Part shown: positions 45,873 through 53,510 of the stretch, one piece after another
How positions within the stretch are numbered: position 1 is the stretch's first letter
How the letters are laid out: each line of letters starts with the position of its first letter
Source of the DNA: Pseudooceanicola sp050897975
Lineage (GTDB): Bacteria > Pseudomonadota > Alphaproteobacteria > Rhodobacterales > Rhodobacteraceae
Direction of reading: 5' to 3'
Assembly: GCF_050897975.1 (NCBI RefSeq)
Contig: NZ_JBPAXY010000001.1
Span: 186,001 to 250,000, forward strand
Length of the DNA stretch: 64,000 bases
The notes under the pieces: model-generated
Database searches by the model: none
Told to the model about the DNA's origin: nothing
The model's input: only the letters and a program-made list of their open reading frames with translations
Made by a program: the position numbers and the translations under genes

Positions 45873-46508
45873 ATGACGACGCCCTCCCAGCGCCCCCTGT
45901 CCCTGCGCCCCCTGTCCCCAGGCTCGCTGTCCCGCCGCCGCCTGCTGCTGACCGGCGCCGCCGCCACCCTGCTGCCCGCCGCCGCCCGCGCGCAAGAGGC
46001 GACAGACGGCCCGCCGCCGATGATCCCCGCGCCGGAACTGGCGCCGGTGCGGCGCAACACCTCCAGCTTCGTGCGGCAGGACTGGCGCACCCATTTCGAC
46101 ACCCTGGGCGTCGGCGCCATCGTCTGCGACACCACCTCGCGGGCGCTGCACTACTGGAACGCCGACGGCAGCGACTATCGCATCTACCCCACCTCGGTTC
46201 CCGCCTCGGAAGAGCTGACCCGGCGCGGCTACACGAAAGTGGTGCGCAAGAAGGTCGGCCCCGACTGGACCCCTACCGCCTCGATGATGGAACGCTTCCC
46301 CGAGCTGCGCTACATGCCCCCCGGCCCCGACAATCCGCTGGGCACCCATGCCATGTACCTCAGCTGGCCCGCCTATCTGATCCACGGCACCCATGACACG
46401 CGCAAGATCGGCCGGCAAAGCTCGGACGGCTGCATCGGCCTTTACAACTTCGCCATCGAAGAATTGTTCGCCGCGACCCCGATCGGCACCCAGGTGCGCA
46501 TCATCTGA
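45873..46508 (+). CDS. L,D-transpeptidase (YkuD) with Tat-like signal
   Basis: 211-aa exported ErfK/YbiS/YcfS/YnhG-type protein that forms 3-3 peptidoglycan cross-links or attaches proteins to peptidoglycan. Signal SRRRLLLTGAAATLLPAAARA (shown as SRRRLLLTGAAA and LLPAAARA) carries Arg21-Arg22-Arg23, suggesting Tat export. The YkuD core has HGTHDTRKIG and catalytic Cys187 in SSDGCIGLYN; the usual Arg after CI is Gly. ATG at 45873 with GGAGAG upstream. Confidence 0.88.
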   Translation: MTTPSQRPLSLRPLSPGSLSRRRLLLTGAAATLLPAAARAQEATDGPPPMIPAPELAPVRRNTSSFVRQDWRTHFDTLGVGAIVCDTTSRALHYWNADGSDYRIYPTSVPASEELTRRGYTKVVRKKVGPDWTPTASMMERFPELRYMPPGPDNPLGTHAMYLSWPAYLIHGTHDTRKIGRQSSDGCIGLYNFAIEELFAATPIGTQVRII

Positions 46509-46614
46509 CGCGTCCCGCGCCCCTATCGTGAAAACCCGTATAGGGCCTGCTTACATTTGACTTCGCAGCCCCCCGGCGGCATGACAGAGGCGAATTGGCA
46601 TGAGGAGGGATTTC

Positions 46615-47319
46615 ATGAAGAAAGTGTACGGCTCGGCGTCCGAGGCGCTCGACGGGCTGCTCTTCGACGGTATGCAGATTGCGGCGGGCGGCTTTGGCCT
46701 CTGCGGCATTCCCGAACTGCTGCTGGAGGCGATCAAGCAGGCAGGCACCAAGGATCTGACCTTTGCCTCGAACAACGCGGGCGTCGATGATTTCGGCATC
46801 GGCATCCTGTTGCAGACCCGCCAGGTGAAGAAGATGATCTCGTCCTACGTGGGCGAGAACGCGGAATTCATGCGTCAGTACCTTTCGGGCGAGCTGGAGC
46901 TGGAGTTCAACCCCCAGGGCACCCTGGCCGAACGGATGCGCGCCGGTGGCGCAGGCATCCCCGGGTTCTACACCAAGACCGGCGTCGGCACCCAGATTGC
47001 CGAGGGCAAGGAACACAAGGACTTCCGCGGCGAGACCTATATCCTTGAGGAAGGCATCTTTGCCGACCTCTCGATCGTCAAGGCCTGGAAGGCCGACACC
47101 ACGGGCAATGCGATCTTCCGCAAGACCGCGCGCAACTTCAATCCGCCGGCGGCCATGTGCGGCAAGGTCTGCGTGATGGAGGTCGAGGAGATCGTCGAAC
47201 CCGGCGAGCTGGACCCCGATCACATCCACCTGCCCGGCATCTACGTGCACCGCCTGATCCAGGGCACGCATGAGAAGCGGATCGAGAAAGTCACCACCCG
47301 TAGCCGCGAGGAGGCGTAA
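46615..47319 (+). CDS. 3-oxoacid CoA-transferase subunit A
   Basis: 234-aa alpha subunit of a succinyl-CoA:3-ketoacid (SCOT-type) CoA-transferase, which activates acetoacetate by moving CoA from succinyl-CoA. GGFGLCGIPELL at the start and NNAGVDDFGIG are family I alpha-subunit motifs; PGFYTKTGVGT is the conserved loop. GAGGAGG stands directly before ATG 46615. The beta subunit follows after 2 bases. Equally named ScoA/AtoD; the SCOT-type motifs favour ScoA. Confidence 0.93.
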   Translation: MKKVYGSASEALDGLLFDGMQIAAGGFGLCGIPELLLEAIKQAGTKDLTFASNNAGVDDFGIGILLQTRQVKKMISSYVGENAEFMRQYLSGELELEFNPQGTLAERMRAGGAGIPGFYTKTGVGTQIAEGKEHKDFRGETYILEEGIFADLSIVKAWKADTTGNAIFRKTARNFNPPAAMCGKVCVMEVEEIVEPGELDPDHIHLPGIYVHRLIQGTHEKRIEKVTTRSREEA

Positions 47320-47321
47320 CG

Positions 47322-47945
47322 ATGCCCTGGGATCGTAACCAAATGGCCGCCCGCGCGGCACAGGAACTTGAAGACGGCATGTATGTGAACCTCGGCATCG
47401 GGATCCCGACGCTGGTGGCCAACTACGTGGGCGACAAGGACATCACCCTGCAATCCGAGAACGGGATGCTGGGCATGGGCCCCTTCCCCTATGAGGGTGA
47501 AGAGGATCCCGACCTGATCAACGCGGGCAAGCAGACGATTACCGAACTGCCGCGCACCTCCTACTTCGACAGCGCCACCAGCTTTGGCATGATCCGGGGC
47601 GGCAAGATCGCCGCGGCGATCCTGGGCGCCATGGAAGTGGACGAAAAGGGCGACCTGGCGAACTGGATGATCCCCGGCAAGCTGGTCAAGGGCATGGGCG
47701 GCGCCATGGACCTGGTGGCGGGCGTGGGCCGCGTCATCGTGGTCATGGACCATGCCAATAAGCACGGCGAGTCGAAGGTGCTGAAGGAATGCACCCTGCC
47801 GCTGACCGGCGCGGGCGTGGTCGACATGATCATCACCAACCTGGGCGTGCTGGAAGTGGTCGAGGGCGGTCTGAAGATCCTTGAGCTGGCCGATGGCGTC
47901 ACCGAGGACGAGATGCGCGCCGCCACCGAGGCGACCATCGTCTGA
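47322..47945 (+). CDS. 3-oxoacid CoA-transferase subunit B
   Basis: 207-aa beta subunit holding the catalytic glutamate: Glu46 in QSENGMLGMG forms the glutamyl-CoA thioester. GIGIPTLVANY and GAMDLVAGVGRVIVVMDH are family I beta motifs. Co-transcribed with subunit A; together they make ketone-body or polyhydroxybutyrate-derived acetoacetate usable as acetoacetyl-CoA. A strong terminator follows. Confidence 0.94.
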   Translation: MPWDRNQMAARAAQELEDGMYVNLGIGIPTLVANYVGDKDITLQSENGMLGMGPFPYEGEEDPDLINAGKQTITELPRTSYFDSATSFGMIRGGKIAAAILGAMEVDEKGDLANWMIPGKLVKGMGGAMDLVAGVGRVIVVMDHANKHGESKVLKECTLPLTGAGVVDMIITNLGVLEVVEGGLKILELADGVTEDEMRAATEATIV

Positions 47946-47971
47946 GGGCCCCTGCCCCACAGCGACATTTG

Positions 47972-48002
47972 AAAGGCCCGGGCACAGCGCCCGGGCCTTT
48001 TG
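47972..48002 (+). terminator. Terminator after the CoA-transferase genes
   Basis: Perfect 12-bp stem AAAGGCCCGGGC (47972-47983) with GCCCGGGCCTTT (47989-48000), then T. It can also serve the convergent transglycosylase gene, since the left arm begins with AAA. Confidence 0.8.
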
Positions 48003-48023
48003 CATCTGCCCCCCGCGCCCCGC

Positions 48024-48842
48024 CTAGTCCGGCAGGCGGAAGACGCAGCCGTCGGAGATCAGCTCGGGCGGGGTCAGGCACAGCCCCTTGGCCACGGCAA
48101 AGGCCGCCAGCACCTTGGGCACGTAATCGCGGGTCTCGGCGAAATCGGGCACGCCGCCATGCTCGGCCAGCTTCGTCTCGCCCGCGTTGTAGCCCGCCAG
48201 GACCAGGATCGGGTCGCCGCCGAAGCGCTCCATCAGCGCATCCAGAAAGGCGATGCCGCCCTTGATGTTGTCCTCGGCATCGAAGGGGTCGGAGACGCCA
48301 TAGCGCAGCGCGGTGTCGGGCATCAGCTGCATCAGCCCCTGGGCGCCCGCGCCGCTGACGGCGGCGGCATCGCCCGCCGATTCCACCGCGATCACCGCCA
48401 GCACCAGGGCGGGCGACACGCGGGTGCCGGCACTGTTCATCAGGATGGGCGCCATCTGGTCGCGGGCGATCTGCATCAGCGCCCCGAGGCGCGGCGCGGG
48501 CACCGCCTGGCCCTGGGGCGCCGTGGCCAGGGCCGTCAGCGCCGGTTCCAGCCGCCCCGGGCCGCTGTCGGCCATGGCGGGCGACATCGCCTCCCAGAAC
48601 CAGCCGTAGCGGCCCTGGCCGGGCGTTGCCTCTGCCGCCCTGCCCCCCTCTCCCCCGGGGGACGGGGCCGCCGGGGCGGGCGCAGGCGCGGGGGCGATCT
48701 GCACCGTGATGCGTTTCTTGGTGCCCGGCTCAGGCGGGCGCACGCTGCGGAAGGTGAAATCCTGGAAGGGCGGCGGCCCGTCCCCCTCGGCCCGGGCGGG
48801 CAGGCCCAGCACCAGCCCCGCCAGCAGGGCCCCGGCGATCAC
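48024..48842 (-). CDS. Lytic transglycosylase (SLT domain)
   Basis: Exported peptidoglycan lytic transglycosylase. The SLT domain is C-terminal: catalytic Glu in LAVIAVESAGDAA, GLMQLMPDTA, ILVLAGYNAG. GTG at 48842 is chosen because it places a signal-like stretch (IAGALLAGLVLGLPARA) at the N-terminus, giving 272 aa; the reading frame stays open to 49196 and no ATG nearby fits, so the start is uncertain. A Pro/Ala-rich linker separates signal and SLT domain. Divergent from the pilin genes, so it may open the cell wall for the pilus. Confidence 0.8.
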   Translation of the reverse strand: MIAGALLAGLVLGLPARAEGDGPPPFQDFTFRSVRPPEPGTKKRITVQIAPAPAPAPAAPSPGGEGGRAAEATPGQGRYGWFWEAMSPAMADSGPGRLEPALTALATAPQGQAVPAPRLGALMQIARDQMAPILMNSAGTRVSPALVLAVIAVESAGDAAAVSGAGAQGLMQLMPDTALRYGVSDPFDAEDNIKGGIAFLDALMERFGGDPILVLAGYNAGETKLAEHGGVPDFAETRDYVPKVLAAFAVAKGLCLTPPELISDGCVFRLPD

Positions 48843-49248
48843 CGGCAGGCCCCGGACCCGGCGCCCGACGGCAGGACGGCGAGTCGCTGCGGGCCGGATC
48901 TGCCAGGCCCCGTTGAATTGCCGGACAGGGGCCCGGAATCGGGTCGATTCACCCCCGCAATTGGGGCCAGGGGATCCGAATTGCCCCCTCTCAAACAGGG
49001 TCCCAAGAGAAAAGTGACGAAGGGATGAAAATAATAAACCGTTACGTATCAATGCCTTAACACCGAGATCCGTTGGAATATGAACAAACTCTTTTTTCGC
49101 TACAAAGGTGCCCAAATCCTGCCCGAATCCGGGGGCTATAAATAACCCGTGCCGCAGAGATGGTGACCCAAGAGAGAGAGCAACGGGCCACAGCAAACAT
49201 CAAAGCGGATCACGTGAAACCTATCTGATCCTTTGGAGGGACAAGACC
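48843..49248. other. Divergent promoter region upstream of the pilin genes
   Basis: 406 bases without a recognisable gene. The middle (about 49020-49150) is clearly AT-richer than the surroundings and holds TATAAATA at 49137-49144, which could be a -10 element about 105 bases before the first pilin ATG. No convincing -35 partner or CtrA-type TTAA-n7-TTAA site was found. Confidence 0.4.
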
Positions 49249-49431
49249 ATGATCAACTTCATCAAAAACTTCCGCAAGAACGAATCCGGCGCCGTGACCG
49301 TTGACTGGGTCGTGCTGACCGCAGCCGTTGTCGCCCTGGGTGGCGCAGCCTACACCGCCATTTCCGGTGGTGCAGATGACCTGACCGGCGACGTCGAGAC
49401 GTTCATGACCAACACCACCGTTGGTGAGTAA
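49249..49431 (+). CDS. Flp-type pilin, copy 1
   Basis: 60-aa major-pilin candidate of the Tad system. A short basic leader (MINFIKNFRKNESG) ends at Gly14, the prepilin peptidase site, followed by mature AVTVDWVVLTAAVVALGG, a single hydrophobic helix. The +5 residue is Asp19 rather than the usual Glu, and +6 is Trp instead of Tyr. TGGAGGG lies before ATG 49249. A strong terminator 34 bases after the stop suggests an abundant monocistronic transcript. Confidence 0.88.
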   Translation: MINFIKNFRKNESGAVTVDWVVLTAAVVALGGAAYTAISGGADDLTGDVETFMTNTTVGE

Positions 49432-49464
49432 TCAGAGCTGACCGCTCTTACCTGAGAGTGGCAG

Positions 49465-49497
49465 AAGGCCGCGTCCAACTCAGGACGCGGCCTTTTT
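49465..49497 (+). terminator. Terminator after pilin copy 1
   Basis: Perfect 12-bp stem AAGGCCGCGTCC (49465-49476) with GGACGCGGCCTT (49483-49494) and TTTTT at 49493-49497. Separates pilin 1 from pilin 2 and the rest of the pilus genes, so it would let the pilin message exceed the machinery message. Confidence 0.85.
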
Positions 49498-49592
49498 GTA
49501 TCCTCAGGCTGGCCTTCGGGTGTCGCGCCCGCGCCGCGTGCGCGCCGCCCGTCCAACAGGTGCCTTCGGGCACCCAGCAGAGGCACAGAGAT

Positions 49593-49787
49593 ATGAACGG
49601 GAAACTCGGATCTCGACTGCTGCGCCGTTTCATCCGCAAGGAAGACGGGGCGGTGACCGTCGATTGGGTCGTCCTCGTGGCGCTGGTGATCACCCTATGC
49701 GTGGCGATCTTCACGGCCATGTCCAATGCGACAGACATCCTGTCGGATCGGGCGGCCACCTACATGAGCGAAAAGCCGGTCGAATAA
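49593..49787 (+). CDS. Flp-type pilin, copy 2
   Basis: 64-aa second pilin-like protein. Leader ends at Gly19 before AVTVDWVVLVALVITL; the segment AVTVDWVVL is identical in both copies, pointing to a tandem duplication, while leader and C-terminus (NATDILSDRAATYMSEKPVE) differ. Also has Asp at +5 (Asp24). Could be an alternative or minor pilin. AGAGGCACAGAGAT precedes ATG 49593. Confidence 0.82.
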   Translation: MNGKLGSRLLRRFIRKEDGAVTVDWVVLVALVITLCVAIFTAMSNATDILSDRAATYMSEKPVE

Positions 49788-49925
49788 CCGGCCTTCGCAA
49801 CGTCTATCCCGCACCCTGATTTCGTCACATTGATCGGTGATGACATCAGGGATGCACTTCACAGCCGCGACAGCCAGTCCCCCGGGGGGCCCAGCAGATC
49901 GCGGACAGGTAATGAGGAATTCAAC

Positions 49926-50786
49926 ATGCGGGTCGTGTTTGGTTTGGTTCTCATCGTGGGCCTCGCCTTGGCAGGGGCGGCGGTCTACATGTTCAAGGAA
50001 TATCAGGATAACATGCAGCGCGCGCTGATGCAGGAACAGGCCAAGAAGGCCCCTGCGATCGCCACGACGCCGGTCTTTATCGCGACCCGCGCCCTGGCCT
50101 ATGGCGAGGTGCTGACCCCCGAGGACGTGCAGCAGGTCGACTGGCCGCGCACCGCCCTGCCCGAGGGGATCTTCAGCGAGGAAGCGGCGCTTTTCCCCGA
50201 TGACAACGACGCCCCCCGCTACGTGCGCCGCGCCATGGAAAAGGGCGAGGCCATCCTGGAGGTCAAGGTAACCGAACCGGGCACCGAGGCCGGGCTGACC
50301 TCGCGACTGACCCGTGGGATGCGTGCCTTCGCCATCTCGGTGGACGTGGCCACCGGCGTCTCGGGCTTCCTGCGCCCCGGCGACCGCGTCGATGTCTACT
50401 GGACCGGCCGCGTGGACGGGATGCGCGGCGACTTTACCAAGCTGATCGAAAGCGGCGTCGAGCTGATCGCCATCGACCAGAGCGCGAATTCCGATCTCAG
50501 CGAGACCACCATCGCCCAGACCGTCACCGTCGCGATCAACCCGCAGCAGGTGGCCACCCTGGCGCAGGCACAATCCACCGGGCGGCTGTCGCTGTCGCTT
50601 GTGGGTCTGTACGACGACACCGTCGCCGAGGCGATCGAGGTCGACCAGCGCAGCCTGCTGGGGATCCCCCTGGCCGAGGAAACCGCGCCGGTGCAACAGG
50701 CCCCCGCCCCCGAGGATCGCGTCTGCACGATCCGCAACCGGCGCGGCTCTGAGGTGGTCGAGATCCCGATCCCCTGCACCGACTAA
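49926..50786 (+). CDS. cpaB: Tad pilus assembly protein CpaB/RcpC
   Basis: 286-aa periplasmic component anchored by an N-terminal helix (MRVVFGLVLIVGLALAGAAV), followed by a SAF domain (ATRALAYGEVLTPEDVQQVDWP) and the RcpC/CpaB domain (AISVDVATGVSGFLRPGDRVDVYWT shown in parts: SVDVATGVSGFLRPGDRVDV). Thought to act at the secretin-periplasm interface. ATG at 49926 with GAGGAA upstream. A hairpin separates it from cpaC. Confidence 0.92.
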   Translation: MRVVFGLVLIVGLALAGAAVYMFKEYQDNMQRALMQEQAKKAPAIATTPVFIATRALAYGEVLTPEDVQQVDWPRTALPEGIFSEEAALFPDDNDAPRYVRRAMEKGEAILEVKVTEPGTEAGLTSRLTRGMRAFAISVDVATGVSGFLRPGDRVDVYWTGRVDGMRGDFTKLIESGVELIAIDQSANSDLSETTIAQTVTVAINPQQVATLAQAQSTGRLSLSLVGLYDDTVAEAIEVDQRSLLGIPLAEETAPVQQAPAPEDRVCTIRNRRGSEVVEIPIPCTD

Positions 50787-50811
50787 GCCGGGACCGAAAC
50801 CGAAGGATCAG

Positions 50812-50837
50812 GGGCGTCGCATCTGCGGCGCCCTTTT
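50812..50837 (+). terminator. Hairpin with T-run between cpaB and cpaC
   Basis: GGGCGTCGC (50812-50820) pairs with GCGGCGCCC (50825-50833, one G-U), followed by TTTT. It lies 26 bases after the cpaB stop and may attenuate read-through into cpaC. The remaining 190 bases before cpaC contain no gene. Confidence 0.6.
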
Positions 50838-51024
50838 CGCATCCGCGCCCCGCCCGGTTTCGGGCCATCGTCCAGCCGACACAGCCCAGGGTTGTTGCCA
50901 CTTATCCACAACCGCCGCGGCTCTGAAATCATTGATTCTTGCATGAAAAGCGGAAGTATCGCAGGATAGGCAAAAGACCGGGCACAAGACCCGGACCCGA
51001 GCAGTGATCCGAGAGGCAGGTCAC

Positions 51025-52452
51025 ATGACATTCGATCGACTTCTGAAGGCCGCCCTATTGGGCGCCACGGCGCTGGTATACCAAGCGCCGCTTCCCGCGT
51101 TTGCCGACACGCTGCGCGTGGTCAACCAGAACGCCGAATCGCAACTGAACGTGTCGATGAACCGCGCCGTGGTGGTCGAAAGCGACGTGCCCTTCGCGGA
51201 ACTGTCCATCGCCAACCCCGCCATCGCCGATATCTCGTCGCTGTCGGACCGGTCGATCTATGTCCTGGGCAAAAGCCCTGGCACCACGACCCTGACCCTG
51301 CTGAACGCCGCCGGTCAGCTGATCACCAATGTCGACGTGATCGTCTCGGCCGATGTGACCGAGTTCAAGGCCCGGCTGAAACAGATCCTGCCCGGCGAAC
51401 AGATCGAGGTGCGCACCGCCAATGACGGCATCGTGCTGTCCGGCGTCGTCTCTTCGGCGCAAAAGCTGCAACGGGCGCTCGACCTGGCGGAACGCTATGC
51501 GCCGGAACGGGTGTCGAACCTGATGTCGGTGGGCGGCACCCAGCAAGTGATGCTGAAGGTGCGCTTCGCCGAGATGCAGCGCTCGGTCACCAAATCCCTG
51601 TCCACCTCGCTTGGCCTCTCGGGCTCTGCCTTTGGCGGCGGCCTGGGGGTCGAGGGCGGCGGCACCCGCGGCACCAATGCCGGGGGCCAGGCCAATATCC
51701 TGGGCGGCTCGCTGCCCAGCTCCAACTCCAGCGCGGGCGCCATCCTTCTGGGCTTCGACGTCGGCTCGGTCGAGGTGGGGATGCTGCTGGAGGCGCTGGA
51801 AACCAAGGGCGTGGTGCGCACCCTGGCCGAACCGAACCTGACCGCCCTGTCGGGGCAAGAGGCCAAGTTCCTGGCGGGCGGCGAATATCCCGTGCCCGTG
51901 GCCCAGGACAGCACCTCGGTCACCGTCGAATACAAACCCTTTGGGGTGGAACTGGATTTCGTGCCGCGCGTGGTCGACGGCGACGTGATCAACCTGGAGC
52001 TTTCGGCCGCCGTTTCGGCCATCGACAGCACCAACGGCTATGAGATCAATTCGTTCCGCATTGACGCCTTCTCGCGGCGCGAAGCCTCGACCACGGTCGA
52101 GATGCGCGACGGCGAAAGCTTTGCCATCGCGGGCCTGTTGCAGGACGATTTCACCGACAGCAACAGCCAGCTGCCCTGGCTGGGCGACGTGCCGGTGCTG
52201 GGCGCGCTGTTCCGCAGCGCCGAATACCAGCGCCAGCAATCGGAACTGGTGATCATCATCACCGCGCATCTGGTCTCGCCCACCCGGGGCGAAGCCCTGG
52301 CCCTGCCCACCGACCGGGTCCGCCCGCCGTCCGAGAAGGACCTGTTCCTGTTCGGCAACGTGACCAGGGAAGAGGGCGCGCGCCTGTCGGGTGGCGCCGG
52401 CGAAGTGGCGCGGCAGGATTTCAGCGGCTCCTACGGCTATGTGATGGAGTAA
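51025..52452 (+). CDS. cpaC: Tad pilus outer-membrane secretin CpaC/RcpA
   Basis: 475-aa outer-membrane channel for the pilus. Signal peptide ends PLPAFA; N-terminal pilus-formation domain (VVNQNAESQLNVSMNRAVVV) and BON-like part (VRTANDGIVLSGVV), then the secretin domain from about 230 (LEALETKGVVRTLAEPNLTA, GGEYPVPV, WLGDVPVLGALFRS). Start ATG 51025 has GAGAGG upstream. The OmpA-like lipoprotein follows 10 bases later. Confidence 0.94.
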   Translation: MTFDRLLKAALLGATALVYQAPLPAFADTLRVVNQNAESQLNVSMNRAVVVESDVPFAELSIANPAIADISSLSDRSIYVLGKSPGTTTLTLLNAAGQLITNVDVIVSADVTEFKARLKQILPGEQIEVRTANDGIVLSGVVSSAQKLQRALDLAERYAPERVSNLMSVGGTQQVMLKVRFAEMQRSVTKSLSTSLGLSGSAFGGGLGVEGGGTRGTNAGGQANILGGSLPSSNSSAGAILLGFDVGSVEVGMLLEALETKGVVRTLAEPNLTALSGQEAKFLAGGEYPVPVAQDSTSVTVEYKPFGVELDFVPRVVDGDVINLELSAAVSAIDSTNGYEINSFRIDAFSRREASTTVEMRDGESFAIAGLLQDDFTDSNSQLPWLGDVPVLGALFRSAEYQRQQSELVIIITAHLVSPTRGEALALPTDRVRPPSEKDLFLFGNVTREEGARLSGGAGEVARQDFSGSYGYVME

Positions 52453-52462
52453 CCAGACGCTC

Positions 52463-53137
52463 ATGACCCTGCGACGCCTTCCCCCGCTTCTGGCTGCAAC
52501 CGCGCTGACCGGCCTCTTGGCCGCCTGTGCCAGCGACGGCTATTCCCCCTTCACCCGCGAGGCGGGCGCGATCAACGATCGGGGCGATTTCGGCAATTCG
52601 ACGATGAACAACCAGCTGGTGCAGACCGGCCAGCGCTCCTACGTCGAGAACCTGAACCAGCGTTTCGCCGCCGAGGTGCCGACGACGATCAACTTCGCCT
52701 TCAACTCGGCCCGGCTGGATCCGGCCTCGATGGCCGTCCTCAGCCGTCAGGCCGCCTGGATCCGCGAGTTCCCCGAGGTGCAGTTCCGCGTCTATGGCCA
52801 TACCGACCTTGTCGGCTCCGACAGCTACAACCGCCGCCTTGGCCTGCGCCGCGCCCAGACAGCCGTCGCCTATCTGGTCAGCCAGGGGATCAGCCGCGAC
52901 AGGCTCGAGGCGGTGTCCTCCTTCGGCGAGACGCAGCCGCTGGTCTATACCCAGCAGCCCGAGCGGCAGAACCGCCGCACGGTGACCGAGGTCACCGGCT
53001 TCGTCAAACGCCATCCCAACGTGCTGGACGGCAAATATGCCCAGATCGTCTATCGCGACTACGTCAACGAAAGCGCCCCGGTGCGCTCGACGCTGGAAGG
53101 CGGCGAGATCACCCAGATCGTGACCCAGGGCGAATAA
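52463..53137 (+). CDS. OmpA-family lipoprotein in the CpaD position
   Basis: 224-aa lipoprotein: lipobox LLAAC with Cys22, then an OmpA C-terminal peptidoglycan-binding domain about 75-175 (INFAFNSARLDPAS, VYGHTDLVGSDSYNRRLGLRRA). In Rhodobacterales tad loci such an OmpA-like lipoprotein commonly stands where CpaD is found in Caulobacter, so it probably anchors or pilots the secretin. It lacks obvious similarity to CpaD itself. Confidence 0.87.
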   Translation: MTLRRLPPLLAATALTGLLAACASDGYSPFTREAGAINDRGDFGNSTMNNQLVQTGQRSYVENLNQRFAAEVPTTINFAFNSARLDPASMAVLSRQAAWIREFPEVQFRVYGHTDLVGSDSYNRRLGLRRAQTAVAYLVSQGISRDRLEAVSSFGETQPLVYTQQPERQNRRTVTEVTGFVKRHPNVLDGKYAQIVYRDYVNESAPVRSTLEGGEITQIVTQGE

Positions 53138-53510
53138 GGGATTGCGCCCCCTCCGGCCCCCTTCGGACGGGACCGGAACCGGCGCGGATCGGGGCCCGAT
53201 TTGCCGCTCTGCGGCAGCCGGGGGGCCTGAAAGCGGCGCGAATGCGGTCTGCGGCCCGCAGGGGCACGGCAACCCGTGCAAACCGCTTGCAAATCCCTTA
53301 TTTTACACCCGCGAAACAGATCGCCACTCTGGCGCCAAATCCGCAACAATTCGGTTTTTTGGCCGTATTGTCGCCCAAGTTGACCCGCAGTTTCGACCCT
53401 GGATCGCTGCGGAGGACATGAGTCGTCCCGGGGCCGAAACGCCCCCAATCGTCTGCCCCAAGGCAGGCATGGCCACCGGGCCGCAGTGAAATGAGAGGTA
53501 GTGAACGACC
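53138..53510. other. Gap between the OmpA-like gene and cpaE
   Basis: 373 bases without a gene. It holds a short TGCCGC-TCT-GCGGCA hairpin (53202-53216) and, at about 53285-53370, an AT-richer stretch that may contain the promoter for cpaE and the genes after it. No clear operator seen. Confidence 0.4.

Noticed and set aside
48843..49196. N-terminal extension of the lytic transglycosylase to 49196
   Set aside because: It would run through the AT-rich promoter region and bury the signal peptide more than 100 residues inside the protein.
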